A DNA stretch of 64,000 nt, from contig NZ_LFZW01000001.1 in NCBI RefSeq assembly GCF_001183985.1, positions 4,181,578-4,245,577 of the forward strand. The letters are read 5' to 3'. Positions 1-8,886 of this stretch are shown here, piece after piece. A program made the translations under genes and the position numbers. Source of the stretch: Peribacillus loiseleuriae (GTDB lineage Bacteria; Bacillota; Bacilli; Bacillales; DSM-1321). Each line of letters opens with the position of its first letter. Position 1 is the stretch's first letter. The notes beneath the pieces are model-generated. The model was not told where the DNA came from. It made no database searches and was given only the letters and a program-made list of their open reading frames with translations.

Positions 1-27
1 ATCTAACATGAATCATCTCGATCTGAA

Positions 28-384
28 TTAGCCTGCTACCTGTTCTTTTTTACACTTTTCGACATTCTCTTGTTTACTAACTTTAAGAAAATTAGTTAAG
101 AACGCACTAACAAAGTATAAAATAGCGAAAATCCAGATAACTCCCCCCACTCCAATGCTTCCAATAAATCAGCCTACAATAGCTGGTCCTACAAATGTAC
201 TTAAACCTGCTCCTAAATTTAAAATAGACTAGGGAGAAATGAACTCCTCTTTGAAAATATGAATATCTGTTCCACAAATCCCAACATTCTCAACCTTAAT
301 TATCACATCATTCGGACCTGGTTTTGGCTAAGGAACCTCTTTGATTACTGCTTCACAAGGCTTTTCGATCACTAATGCCTTCAT
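28..384 (-). pseudogene. Zinc-dehydrogenase N-terminus fused to MFS transporter C-terminus (decayed)
   Basis: Read on the minus strand from an ATG at 384, the frame gives MKALVIEKPCEAVIKEVP, a stop, then [21 protein letters not shown], the start of a medium-chain zinc dehydrogenase including its GxCGTD motif. After another stop the same frame continues as a hydrophobic segment (LGAGLSTFVGPAIVG, then IGVGGVIWIFAILYFVSAF) typical of the last helices of an MFS sugar transporter, ending at a TAA at 28-30. At least three in-frame stops are present. The simplest reading is a dehydrogenase-transporter gene pair collapsed by a large internal deletion and then eroded by point mutations. Family assignment is from motifs only. 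Confidence 0.7.
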
Positions 385-850
385 TCTGTATTCCCCCAAC
401 TTTAGTAATTTATTAGTTTACGACTAATGTCTTTTTGTGTATGTAAATCCTTTTTTATCTTACTGAATAATGATTAAGTTATCATTGAATACAACTAAAA
501 CTTCGCATTGGTCTCGCTTACAAACATTACTCTACCATTGTAAAATAGCATTTACACTCTCTAGTTCTCAAAGTTTTGTCGTTATAGAAATGCGACAAAT
601 CCTTGAGTAGTAGGTCCCAGTACATATAATATCTAGACGTTATCCCTTAAAAAGGGTTTATTGTAATTATTCCCTCATCGTCATCTTGTTTAGCTTTTGC
701 TTCTTGTCATTGTTTTTGTGCACAAAAAAAGAGTCTCAATTTTATTATTGAGAATCTGTTAATCAAATGAGGTAGTTTGATAATTTGGGCCAGATAATTT
801 CACTATATCCATCCTTACTTTTTATTAAAGAAGTATTTCTAATTACGTTT
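385..850. other. Gene-free stretch
   Basis: No supportable gene was found on either strand. It contains a short imperfect inverted repeat around 733-760 (GAGTCTCAAT / ATTGAGAATC) that could be a weak terminator. Confidence 0.4.
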
Positions 851-961
851 TTACTTCTTTTTCTTCCCTTCTTCCATTTCTATTCCATAATTCCAAACTT
901 TAGTATGTTTTTCCCCGAAAAACTTCATTGCATTTTTTACTGATTTTACATATTTCTTCAT
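851..961 (-). CDS. Possible 36-residue small protein
   Basis: An ATG at 961 on the minus strand is preceded by AAGGGGATC at about 9 nt and opens a 36-codon frame beginning MKKYVKSVKNAMKFFGEKHT and ending in a lysine run. The peptide is basic and amphipathic with no membrane segment. No family is recognised. The ribosome binding site is the main support; the neighbourhood is decayed, so a chance frame or gene remnant is also possible. An overlapping 62-codon frame on the same strand (900-1088) has a worse start and is not preferred. Confidence 0.3.
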   Translation of the reverse strand: MKKYVKSVKNAMKFFGEKHTKVWNYGIEMEEGKKKK

Positions 962-1171
962 TTAAATGATCCCCTTTCTTATATGGTATGATTGTATTAT
1001 CGTGTATGGAAGCCTTTTCGACAAAATCGTCGAAAACGGAAACAATGCCTATGTAAACGAAAACAACATGAATGATAGCGTGCATCATTACTAATTATCT
1101 TATTATTTCGTTGTTTTTGAATCATTTGTAAATTAAGATTGTTGTAATAACCATATTAGGGGGTACAATCC

Positions 1172-1609
1172 ATGTGCATTAAAAAAGCAACATTAAATGA
1201 GCTTGATTCGCTTACAGAACTTTTTGATTTATACAGAATGTTCTATGAACAAAAGTCTAATCTTTTCGAGGCAAAGGAGTTTTTAAAAGCAAGATTAATG
1301 AATGAAGAATCCGTCGTTTTTATAGCTTATGATGAGAATAATCCGATTGGTTTTGTTCAGCTATATCCATCATTTTCATCATTAAGTATGCAGAAGTCAT
1401 GGGTATTAAATGATCTATATGTGAAAAAAATTGCGCGTAAAAAAGGGGTTGGTGAGAAATTATTAAAAGAAGCCATTCACTTTGCTGAGGAAACAGGTTC
1501 AAAAGGAGTTTTACTTGAAACGAATGTGGAGAATATTCCCGCACAAAGTCTGTACGAAAAAATCGGTTTTAAAAGAGAAGCAAATTATTTTTATTATTTT
1601 TCAGTTTAA
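1172..1609 (+). CDS. GNAT family N-acetyltransferase
   Basis: A 145-residue protein of single-domain GNAT size. The acetyl-CoA binding signature is visible at about residues 90-99 (RKKGVGEKLL, the Q/R-x-x-G-x-G/A motif), followed by the usual helix, a strand with LLETNVEN at about 113-120, and AQSLYEKIGFKRE near the C-terminus. It should transfer an acetyl group from acetyl-CoA to an amine, but the substrate cannot be read from sequence. The ATG at 1172 has an AGGGGG Shine-Dalgarno about 9 nt upstream. It stands alone between decayed sequence; a second, frameshifted GNAT lies downstream. Confidence 0.85.
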   Translation: MCIKKATLNELDSLTELFDLYRMFYEQKSNLFEAKEFLKARLMNEESVVFIAYDENNPIGFVQLYPSFSSLSMQKSWVLNDLYVKKIARKKGVGEKLLKEAIHFAEETGSKGVLLETNVENIPAQSLYEKIGFKREANYFYYFSV

Positions 1610-1749
1610 TAGCCGGGAATAAAACTCGAATAGGTTTATTTTAGACGACATTATTGTTGACTTATAAAGCTGATTCAATTGCGGAATATGTAAGGTTGTG
1701 CCAAAGGTATGACTATTAAATGAACATCATCGGAAGATTTAACATAGAT

Positions 1750-2100
1750 TAATAACCCGTATAAAGTAGCTGGTTTTGTTCCAAGTCAGTTAAAAAATGA
1801 AAGAATCGCCATTATCATTTCAATGGAGAATACGCGGGAATAGGTCGTTTAGTTCAGATAGATGAGGAAAACATAGAAATGGGCGGTATTTACGTACTTC
1901 CAAAGTATAGAGGCCTAAAATTGGCTGGAGAGTTAGTGTCGTTTTTAGTTCAAGAAGCAAAAAAAACAAACGTAGCTCATATTTATTGTATACCATTTGC
2001 AGAACTTGACGTTTTTTACAAGATATATGGGTTTACAGAAGCTTATCCAGAAAAAGATTATATTCATGATACGATTTTACAAAGTATAAGTGATGCTTAA
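1750..2100 (+). pseudogene. Frameshifted GNAT acetyltransferase remnant
   Basis: Two frames together spell a GNAT protein. One gives VAGFVPSQLKNERIAII up to about 1820. A one-base shift near 1815-1825 then gives NGEYAGIGRLVQIDEE continuing into IYVLPKYRGLKLAGELVSFL and ending ISDA at the TAA at 2098. YRGLKLAGEL is a degenerate acetyl-CoA loop and YKIYGF is the typical C-terminal GNAT motif. No clean start codon or ribosome binding site joins the two halves. Confidence 0.65.
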
Positions 2101-2172
2101 ACAAATACGAAAAGAAGGTCTCGTTGTTTAAGCTCTGATCTCGGCTGTTTTCTTAAACATAGTTATATTTTG

Positions 2173-2246
2173 AAAAAGGCTAACTCAATGTGAAGTTGTC
2201 CCATTAAGACCCTATGAGTCACTCACATTTTGAACTAGCCTTTTGC
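2173..2246. repeat. Long imperfect inverted repeat
   Basis: The arms AAAAGGCTAACTCAATGTGA and TCACATTTTGAACTAGCCTTTT are near-complementary over about 20 bp around a loop of about 30 nt. It sits downstream of the acetyltransferase remnant and could be a terminator or a relic of a small mobile repeat. Confidence 0.5.
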
Positions 2247-2483
2247 TCTTGATAAAGAACAATCATGTTTTGGTGGCCACTACAATAATCCTTCCACGTT
2301 ACCACAATAAGAAAAATCATAAATCCCACAAAGACAGCATGATTTCCCCCTAATTTATCTTTGTTTGCTCCGTCTTAGAAGACTTGCGCCGTAGCTGATT
2401 GTACAGAGAACGTATAGAGTTATTACCAAAGGATTTATAGGACTTCCCACTATTCTCTGTGATCTCCCCCTTATTTCTATATA

Positions 2484-2597
2484 AAGTGCGTGTTCAAAAA
2501 GGAGGATAAAAAGAGACGTGAAGTTCGTGAAGCGATCATCTTTAGACCTGCGCAGATACAATAATACGTGAGGATCGGACTTTTTGAACAACCTCTT
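2484..2597 (-). repeat. Interspersed repeat family A, copy 1
   Basis: This segment is the reverse complement of a sequence found twice more at about 33.5 and 33.8 kb. Shared blocks include GTTCAAAAAGGAGGATAAAA at one end, AATACGTGAGGA inside, and GGACTTTTTGAACAACCTCT at the other end. The ends are inverted copies of GTTCAAAAAG, so the element looks like a non-autonomous MITE. The open frame spanning 2355-2603 on the minus strand runs through it and is not treated as a gene. Confidence 0.7.
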
Positions 2598-2758
2598 AAA
2601 CAACCAACTTTAGAGTATTATAGAATTGACGAACACCAACTAACCACTCTTTTTCATGACTATTGCTTTATTTTCTACTATATATTCGAATTGTTATTTA
2701 TAGCGTTGTATAATAAGACAATGCAAAAAAATAGATGCACGTTAAGGAGTGTTATAAA

Positions 2759-3145
2759 ATGATGGAATGGACGTTAGCCCTTTTATTTGGAGCAGCAGTT
2801 GTTCTACTTATATTGTCGTTTATTAAATCAAAGCAAGTGAAACAAGAGAAAGAACAACAAATGGAACAATTTACGATTTCTTTTTTGAAAGAATTGAATC
2901 AGCTGCAACAGAAAATTCAAGACGTCGAGATAGATACTGAAATAATAGCTCAAAAAACAGGATTATCCAAACAGCGACTTTTGCTGCGTGAGGTGATCGA
3001 TTTACATAGGCGCGGATACTCATTGGAAAGCATTACCGCAAAAAGCCAAATGACGGAGGATGAGATTAAAAGACTACTTGCTCCTTACATAAAATCAAAG
3101 GTTGAGAGGAGCGATGTTACCAATGAAAGCTCAAATAATGCGTAG
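2759..3145 (+). CDS. Membrane-anchored coiled-coil protein, DUF6115/SwrB-like
   Basis: A 128-residue protein starting at ATG 2759, which has AAGGAG about 8 nt upstream. Residues 1-23 form one transmembrane helix (WTLALLFGAAVVLLILSFI). They are followed by a charged coiled-coil region rich in E, Q and K, then a C-terminal helix-turn-helix-like segment (YSLESITAKSQMTEDEIKRLL). This plan matches the short DUF6115/SwrB-type proteins normally found at the end of the Bacillus fla/che operon. It overlaps the next gene by 23 nt, so they are probably co-translated. No flagellar gene or rpsB is nearby, which is unusual. Family assignment is tentative. Confidence 0.6.
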   Translation: MMEWTLALLFGAAVVLLILSFIKSKQVKQEKEQQMEQFTISFLKELNQLQQKIQDVEIDTEIIAQKTGLSKQRLLLREVIDLHRRGYSLESITAKSQMTEDEIKRLLAPYIKSKVERSDVTNESSNNA

Positions 3146-3593
3146 CTTTGCCGGTGGACTACTTTTGGCAACAAGTATATGTGGTGCCGTTTACCTCCTT
3201 GGTTCAAGTAAAACGACGCAAACCGCTGTAAAACCATCAGAAGACGAGATGGTTCACTTATTAACCTCTGAAGGCTATATCATACATACCGAAGACGAGT
3301 GGAATGAGGCTGTTGCTGCCAATACAGCACCTAAAGAGAATACAAAAAAAGAAACGTCTGAAGACGTTCCCCAAAAGGAAAAGGTCGTATACCGTACGAT
3401 CCTGTCAGTATCTTCAGGTATGACAAGCATTGATATTGAGAAGATCCTTAAGTCAACAAAAAGCATTGATCCTACAGTTCATTTCTCAAAAGAAGTCGAA
3501 AAGCGTGGCTTATCTAACAAGTTACGTCCAGGTATTTATCAAATAGATAGTGGAATGACGATGGAAGAAATAATTGCTGTCATCTTTAAATAA
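3123..3593 (+). CDS. Short MltG/YceG-like membrane protein
   Basis: 156 residues from ATG 3123, with GAGGAG about 11 nt upstream; an alternative ATG at 3114 is too close to that site. Residues 5-27 are a membrane segment (FAGGLLLATSICGAVYLLG). The middle is a polar linker rich in lysine and glutamate. The C-terminal segment LRPGIYQIDSGMTMEEIIAVIF resembles the LysM-like start of endolytic transglycosylase MltG proteins. The catalytic lyase domain of full MltG is absent, so this is more likely a small regulator or binding partner than an enzyme. It overlaps the preceding coiled-coil gene. Confidence 0.55.
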   Translation: MKAQIMRSFAGGLLLATSICGAVYLLGSSKTTQTAVKPSEDEMVHLLTSEGYIIHTEDEWNEAVAANTAPKENTKKETSEDVPQKEKVVYRTILSVSSGMTSIDIEKILKSTKSIDPTVHFSKEVEKRGLSNKLRPGIYQIDSGMTMEEIIAVIFK

Positions 3594-3692
3594 ACATTAG
3601 ATCGTATAAGGGATGCCACTGTCACTCCCCACTAGATGTAAATATTTGTAGAAGTAGAGAGTTCTAGTTTACTTATATGTCTTGACCTTTGG

Positions 3693-3730
3693 AAAGCTCT
3701 GTTGATCTCACTACAGGGCTTTTCTTTATC
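3693..3730 (+). terminator. Rho-independent terminator
   Basis: Arms AAAGCTCTGT and ACAGGGCTTT enclose a 10-nt loop and are followed by TTCTTT, placed about 100 nt after the MltG-like gene. Confidence 0.7.
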
Positions 3731-3815
3731 GCGATTTACAATATTAAGTGTTTCCCATCATGAAAATCCCTACTCATCTTTGAAATAAAGAGATAAAGTC
3801 AGAATTTGTTCTTTC

Positions 3816-3835
3816 CACCGGTTAGCTAACCGGTG
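3816..3835. other. Perfect 20-bp palindrome
   Basis: CACCGGTTAGCTAACCGGTG is self-complementary across all 20 bases. It lies about 40 nt past the asnB stop codon. The A-run is on the wrong side for a plus-strand terminator, and on the minus strand the T-run precedes the stem, so it is not a standard terminator. It could be a protein-binding site. Confidence 0.5.
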
Positions 3836-3876
3836 AAAAAAACAAAAAGGTACTCAAGCCAATTAGTTACCGTTGC

Positions 3877-5772
3877 TTAATTGATCCCAATTTTCTCTAC
3901 TCTTTGTTGCGTGTACCCAAATTCATATACCTTTTCTACATAGATTTGATGCCATATCATAAAAATTAATATAGTCCATATTTTTCGACTATTATCCGAC
4001 TCATCCTGCACATGACCATCCAGTAATTTCAAGATTTCTTGTTTGTTAAAAAGATAGTCAGTGGGACTATTATGAATCAGTTCAACGGCCCATTCGTATA
4101 GTTCTTCTTTCAACCAATGGCGAATAGGGACTGGGAAACCAAGTTTTTTTCTGCTCCATACATGCTCTGGAACTATACCTTCTGCGGCTTTCCTGAGTAT
4201 ATATTTAGTCGTTCCGTTTCGTACCTTTTGGTTACCGCTTATTTTTGATGCGATATTAAAGACCTGCTTGTCCAGAAAAGGAACTCTCACTTCTAAAGAG
4301 TTTGCCATCGACATTTTATCGGCTTTTAATAAGATATCTCCTCTTAACCAGGTATGTATATCGACATTCTGCATTTTTGTAATAGCATCATACCCTAATG
4401 AATTGGAGTAGATAGAATCTGTTACTTTTCCATTTTCTAAATGGTCTAGATAATTCATCAGCAAACGTTTTTTCCCATTTTCATTAAATATGTTTGCGTT
4501 TCCGATATACCGCTCTTGTAAAGGTGTAACCCCCCTCTCTATAAAGCTCTTTCCTTTTACTCCTTCTGGGAGCGCAGAGGAGAAGGCTTTTAAAACGTGC
4601 TTTAATGGCGACGGAATATAGGAAAACACACTAAGCGAGTGGGGTTCTCTGTATATGTTATAACCGCCGAACAATTCGTCTGCACCTTCTCCGGACAAAG
4701 CAACTTTGACTTGCTTCCTAGCTTCCCTTGCAACAAAATACAAAGGAATAGCTGCTGGGTCTGCTAAAGGATCATCCATATGCCAAATGATTTTGGGTAG
4801 CTCAGCAAGAAACTCTTCAGGACTTATAATATAGCTACTATTTTCTACATTCAAAGCATGTGCTGTTTCTTCAGCTACGTTGATTTCACTATACCCGTGT
4901 CTTTCAAAACCTACAGAAAAAGTTTTAATCTTTGGATTAATCTGTTTTGCAATTGAAACGATAAAAGAAGAATCAATTCCTCCAGATAGAAAGGATCCAA
5001 CAGGAACATCACTCCTCATATGTACGTTAACTGAGTCTATCAATGTATCCTGAATTTCTTTGATTAACTTAGAATCTTCTGTATTTGAAGGCTGGAAATT
5101 AGGTTTCCAATACTTTTCTATTTTCATTTTTTCGCCTAATTTTTTAGTGAAGTAATGGCCAGGTAACAGCTTCTTAATCGATTTAGTAAGAGTTGCAGGC
5201 TCAGGAACGTATTGAAAGCTGAGGTAATGTTGTAAAGATTGTTCATCTAGCTCTTCATTAATTACGGTAAGAATGCTTTTTTTCTCAGAGGCAAAGTAGG
5301 TAATTTCATCTTGTTCACAAAAGAAAAACGGTTTAATCCCAAAATGATCTCTTGCGCCAAAAAGTTGTTTTTTCACTTTATCCCAAATGACAAAGGCAAA
5401 CATACCTCTCAGCTTCCTAACGGCTTGCTCTTTTATCTTACTATAGAGAGCAATGATAACTTCTGTATCAGAGTCTGTTTTAAATGGATACCCTTGCTCC
5501 ATTAATTCTTTCTTTAGCTCAAGATAATTATAAATTTCACCATTAAAAATAATCCAATATCTCTCATTTTCATAAGAGAGAGGCTGGTTCCCATTATCTA
5601 TATCGATAATGCTTAATCGCCTAAACCCAAAATTGACAAATTCATCGAAGAAATATCCTTCATCATCCGGGCCTCTATGTGTAATCATCTTATTCATTTT
5701 GATTATATTTTCTCTAATATCTGAATGTAAGGCTTTTGGCGCCTTATGCATACATCCGACAAAACCGCACAT
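3877..5772 (-). CDS. asnB: Asparagine synthetase (glutamine-hydrolysing)
   Basis: Converts aspartate, ATP and glutamine to asparagine. The start is set at ATG 5772 rather than the upstream GTG at 5781 because the class II glutaminase needs Cys directly after the initiator Met (MCGFVGC), and AGGTGG lies 5 nt before this ATG. The N-terminal Ntn amidotransferase domain shows the typical RGPDDEGYF and NGEIYNY. The synthetase domain carries the PP-loop SGGIDSS at about residue 265 and GEGADELFGGY at about 365. At 631 residues it matches B. subtilis AsnB in length and closely in sequence. It appears monocistronic. No T-box was recognised in the leader. Confidence 0.95.
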   Translation of the reverse strand: MCGFVGCMHKAPKALHSDIRENIIKMNKMITHRGPDDEGYFFDEFVNFGFRRLSIIDIDNGNQPLSYENERYWIIFNGEIYNYLELKKELMEQGYPFKTDSDTEVIIALYSKIKEQAVRKLRGMFAFVIWDKVKKQLFGARDHFGIKPFFFCEQDEITYFASEKKSILTVINEELDEQSLQHYLSFQYVPEPATLTKSIKKLLPGHYFTKKLGEKMKIEKYWKPNFQPSNTEDSKLIKEIQDTLIDSVNVHMRSDVPVGSFLSGGIDSSFIVSIAKQINPKIKTFSVGFERHGYSEINVAEETAHALNVENSSYIISPEEFLAELPKIIWHMDDPLADPAAIPLYFVAREARKQVKVALSGEGADELFGGYNIYREPHSLSVFSYIPSPLKHVLKAFSSALPEGVKGKSFIERGVTPLQERYIGNANIFNENGKKRLLMNYLDHLENGKVTDSIYSNSLGYDAITKMQNVDIHTWLRGDILLKADKMSMANSLEVRVPFLDKQVFNIASKISGNQKVRNGTTKYILRKAAEGIVPEHVWSRKKLGFPVPIRHWLKEELYEWAVELIHNSPTDYLFNKQEILKLLDGHVQDESDNSRKIWTILIFMIWHQIYVEKVYEFGYTQQRVEKIGIN

Positions 5773-6085
5773 GAATTCCACCTACCAGTTGTAATTTTTT
5801 CTTTATATGAGTAAACTTCAACATTTTAAATGATCAATATGACTATTTGGGAAGACATAAAAAAAGATGTATCTCCCGAAATTACGAAATGTATAGTTAG
5901 ACACTCCACAAAGAGACGAAAGGAATGCACTATATTAGGAATTTTCCTGCCTATGCATCAGAGACACCGATTATTTGGGTACTCCAAATTTTGTTCTGGT
6001 GTTGCTGATATAAGTTTACTTATTCAAAAGATTAAACATAAAGTAACACCCCTTGTTGCTATTAAGGTTTTCATCTTTTCTCACC
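5773..6085. other. asnB leader region
   Basis: This is the upstream region of asnB on the minus strand. A 16-codon frame (6024-6074, MKTLIATRGVTLCLIF) has a good GAGGTGAG ribosome binding site. It may be a leader peptide or the start of a broken gene. No tRNA-sensing T-box core motif was seen. Confidence 0.3.
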
Positions 6086-6260
6086 TCAAAGAGTTAAAAA
6101 GACTACTATTAACTTCCCCCTAAGGTATGAGGATGATTCTTTGATTTTTGCTTGTTCTTGCACCTCTACTCTGTATACAACCGTTCCATCTTCATCTTCT
6201 AATTCAACTTCCTTAACAGTGCCAGGTACTTTTCAAGTGCATTTTTTTAAAGTTCCACTT
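6086..6260 (-). pseudogene. PepSY-domain protein remnant
   Basis: On the minus strand the sequence reads VPGTVKEVELEDEDGTVVYRVEVQ, the core of a PepSY domain (secreted peptidase-inhibitor-like domain). Immediately upstream, KNALEK is in another frame, and one inserted base would restore KNALEKVPGTV. No start codon or signal peptide is present upstream. The frame ends LIVVFLTL at a TGA at 6086-6088. Confidence 0.6.
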
Positions 6261-6507
6261 CAGGTTAACTTTAATTCGCCAAAACGAAATGCACTTGTTC
6301 AGCACTTACTGTACCACAGGCTTGTCATTTATTGAATATGTTGGGTTTAATAATCTTAAGTTTTCCTTGGCGGAAGAAATTTGAATCAGGAACCCATATT
6401 ATTCCTAATATACAAAAGTCTGTTCCTCGATTCCTTAGCAACCTAACGCAATGAGACTAGACAAACTTACTATTTTTTTCTCTTCTTTATCATTTTAGGC
6501 GAGAAGA

Positions 6508-6537
6508 CCCCCACTTCAAGCGTTAGCTAAGTGGGGG
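6508..6537. terminator. GC-rich hairpin after the LCP gene
   Basis: CCCCCACTT and AAGTGGGGG form a 9-bp stem with a 12-nt loop, just past the stop codon of the LCP gene on the minus strand. There is no good T-run. The stem resembles those of the repeat elements at 9.6, 36.3 and 48.5 kb, so it may be an IS-derived hairpin used as a terminator. Confidence 0.5.
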
Positions 6538-6541
6538 TAGT

Positions 6542-7486
6542 TCAATTTTGACTAGTACTCCTTACATTGTCCTGTGATAAAAACTCTTTTAAAGCTTGCT
6601 TGTTTTTCTCATAATCAATTCTCAAGACTGACCCAACGTCAACACGTTCATTTACATAAGAATCTTTAATAGGTATTCTTAAACTCTCCACTTGTTTAGA
6701 TTTTCTAGAAATTACACCTTTTCCAATAGCAAGAATGGTTCCTGTATCTACATTTGTATCAATGTATGGATCCGCAACTCCAAGTAACTTTGGAAGGTTA
6801 ACAATACTTTGTATGGAGGCAGCTTCTTCCTTAACCTTAGAGATCACTTCTTGTTGCCGTTCCACACGTCCAAAATCACTTAAGCGATCTTGGCGAAAAC
6901 GAACATAACCTAACAATTGCTTCCCTTGCAAAATTTGTTTACCTGGATGTAACGTCATATCAATTCCATAAGACATTTCATACGGAATCTCAACCTCTAT
7001 CCCATTAGGGGCTATAATATCTACAATTTTCGAAAATCCGTCAAAATCAACAACAGCATAATAATTAATATCAACATCCAAATTTTGTTTAATTGTTTTT
7101 CTTAAAAGTTCCGGCCCTCCATAAGCAAAAGCGGCATTTATTTTTTGCTTTCCGTGATCCGGAATATCAACATACGTGTCTCTCATAATAGAAACAATTT
7201 TCATTCTATGAGATTCTTGATTATAGTGAGCAATCATTAGCGCATCAGAACGTGCTTGTTCTTCACCTCTAGAGTCACTTCCAATTAGCAGAATATTAAT
7301 TTCTCCAAATTGAGGCTCCGCGCCTTGGAACGGATCGAACGTTGTTTCGTCATCCTTATACATCCCATCGCTCGCCTCAGATAATCCTTTATTATACTGA
7401 TATACACAATAAAGGATTACAATTAATAATAGGGTAACCAAGAGAATAAGGTTTCTTTTCCATTTACGTTTAGTTCTTTTCTTCAT
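6542..7486 (-). CDS. LytR-CpsA-Psr (LCP) family cell-wall polymer ligase
   Basis: 314 residues from ATG 7486, with AGGTGA about 8 nt upstream. A basic start followed by one membrane helix (residues 10-30, LILLVTLLLIVILYCVYQ) anchors the protein with the LCP domain outside. Family landmarks are LLIGSDSR, SDALMIAHYN, IMRDTYVDIP, KINAAFAYGG, and GYVRFR followed by DFGRVERQQ, including the Asp and Arg residues that hold the polyprenyl pyrophosphate. The family moves teichoic-acid or polysaccharide chains from lipid carrier to peptidoglycan. It appears to be a single gene. The exact polymer is unknown. Confidence 0.9.
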   Translation of the reverse strand: MKKRTKRKWKRNLILLVTLLLIVILYCVYQYNKGLSEASDGMYKDDETTFDPFQGAEPQFGEINILLIGSDSRGEEQARSDALMIAHYNQESHRMKIVSIMRDTYVDIPDHGKQKINAAFAYGGPELLRKTIKQNLDVDINYYAVVDFDGFSKIVDIIAPNGIEVEIPYEMSYGIDMTLHPGKQILQGKQLLGYVRFRQDRLSDFGRVERQQEVISKVKEEAASIQSIVNLPKLLGVADPYIDTNVDTGTILAIGKGVISRKSKQVESLRIPIKDSYVNERVDVGSVLRIDYEKNKQALKEFLSQDNVRSTSQN

Positions 7487-7560
7487 ATGTAACATCACCT
7501 ATCACTTAAATTAAAATCTTACCGAATCATCTTGTTAAAAAAATTAGAGATGTTTTAGAC

Positions 7561-8214
7561 TCATTCTTTTATTGATAGTGCATGTGTTACAAGTTGTACA
7601 GCAATCGCGTCATCTAAATAACCAATCGGAAATAGGTAATCTGGAATAACATCTACTGATAAAATGAAATATAGAAGTGCACTTCCAATTAAGAATAGTT
7701 CACCCGGAGTCCCCTTCATCAGACGAAACTTCTCAAACATATCCTTCAAATGATTAATAAACGGACCTATGCTTCCTACTCTCTGAAGCTTCTCTCCAAA
7801 GCTAGTAAGAATTGTTTCCTTCCCTTCTTCTGTTTGTACATATTGTTCATAATTAGCTAATTTCTGTTCCACACTTGTTATCGTAAAATTTTCAATATTT
7901 ATATTCGAGGACTCAAGAAAGTTTTGTATGCTGTCAACGGATATATGAATATCTGAATGTAGCTTTTCCTGCTTCGGCTTCTGTTCAATATCATAACCAG
8001 CAGCTACAAATAACTCTGCGGTAGGTACACCAAGACTTTTAGCAAATTTTTGTAAGTGCTCGGGATTTGCTTTTCTTTTCCCATTTATGATCCGCGAGAT
8101 TGTAGCTGTATCGATTTCAGTGAGTTCACTAAGCTTCCGCATTGATAATGATTGTTCCTTCAAGATTTCTTTTAACACCGAACCAAGATTACTTTTTTTT
8201 ATTTCTTCAGACAT
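7561..8214 (-). CDS. HTH-XRE regulator fused to YkvA (DUF1232) domain, copy 1
   Basis: 217 residues. Residues 10-75 form a Cro/CI-type helix-turn-helix (LSMRKLSELTEIDTATISRIINGKRKANPEHL). A variable linker follows. Residues about 155-215 are a YkvA/DUF1232 domain with the hallmark YFILSVDVIPDYLFPIGYLDDAIAV, a hydrophobic hairpin that may associate with membrane. A clear paralogue in the opposite orientation lies at 9760-10422. The combination suggests a DNA-binding protein tethered or responding to membrane state, but no function is established here. Confidence 0.8.
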   Translation of the reverse strand: MSEEIKKSNLGSVLKEILKEQSLSMRKLSELTEIDTATISRIINGKRKANPEHLQKFAKSLGVPTAELFVAAGYDIEQKPKQEKLHSDIHISVDSIQNFLESSNINIENFTITSVEQKLANYEQYVQTEEGKETILTSFGEKLQRVGSIGPFINHLKDMFEKFRLMKGTPGELFLIGSALLYFILSVDVIPDYLFPIGYLDDAIAVQLVTHALSIKE

Positions 8215-8337
8215 ACTAACCTTCCTTTCTATTATTTATTAATCAACGAGAATTGCTATAGTTGAAATGAACACACTCCCTAGTACCATTCATAATATAT
8301 ATAGGGCTTTTGAACTTATATTTTTCTAGGGAATAGG

Positions 8338-8415
8338 TGCGAGGCTTCTAAAAAATCAGCTCAGCTCCGCCACCTTCATAAGGTGATGTAATTTTTAGAA
8401 CCTGAACCTTTTTCA
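8338..8415 (-). repeat. Interspersed repeat family B, copy 1
   Basis: About 75 bp that is the inverted counterpart of 10438-10530. Shared blocks are AAAAGGTTCAGGTTCTAAAA, ATCACCTTATGAAGGT and GCGGAGCTGA. It lies upstream of the first HTH-YkvA gene, whereas the partner lies downstream of the second. Confidence 0.7.
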
Positions 8416-8886
8416 TCGTTTTAATTGCGATCAGATGCTCATGGATGTTTTTTATGAACCATAGCGGGCGGGTCCGTATATGTAGAATAACGATATTGTA
8501 TGAGAAGTATGTACAACCTCTCTATTTCGTTGCCTATGTTATCGAACTCTGTTTAACATAGCCATTTAGTTAGAAAAGTAAGTGCTATTAGGAAATATAC
8601 ACGCGTGTTGTTTTTTTGTCAACAGCGGGTCATTATATTGTAGAATATCGCCATATTCAGTTCCGTTTATTGAATCATTACGCTATTTTCCCAACTTATT
8701 TTAGAAGACAGCTGCGAGAAAAAACCGCTTTGTATCTCCACTTAGAATACTACGCATCTATTGATCGTACTATATAGAAACATCCATTTGTGCAGGGGAG
8801 CATCTAAGTTTGTTGATTACTCTGTCTTTTCTTTCACTAAGACATTTTTCTAAAACTTCACAGCTCCTGTTGAACACCTGCCCACT
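8416..8886. other. Gene-free stretch
   Basis: No open frame with a ribosome binding site and no convincing RNA structure was found between repeat B copy 1 and ytaF. Confidence 0.4.

Noticed and set aside
900..1088. 62-codon minus-strand frame
   Set aside because: No ribosome binding site and overlaps a better-supported 36-codon frame in another reading frame.
2355..2603. 82-codon open frame on the minus strand
   Set aside because: It lies over repeat family A and its flank; composition follows the repeat, no ribosome binding site, no family resemblance.
5773..6330. T-box leader for asnB
   Set aside because: The conserved T-box core (AGGGTGGNACCGCG) is absent on the minus strand, and the region is better explained by a PepSY pseudogene.
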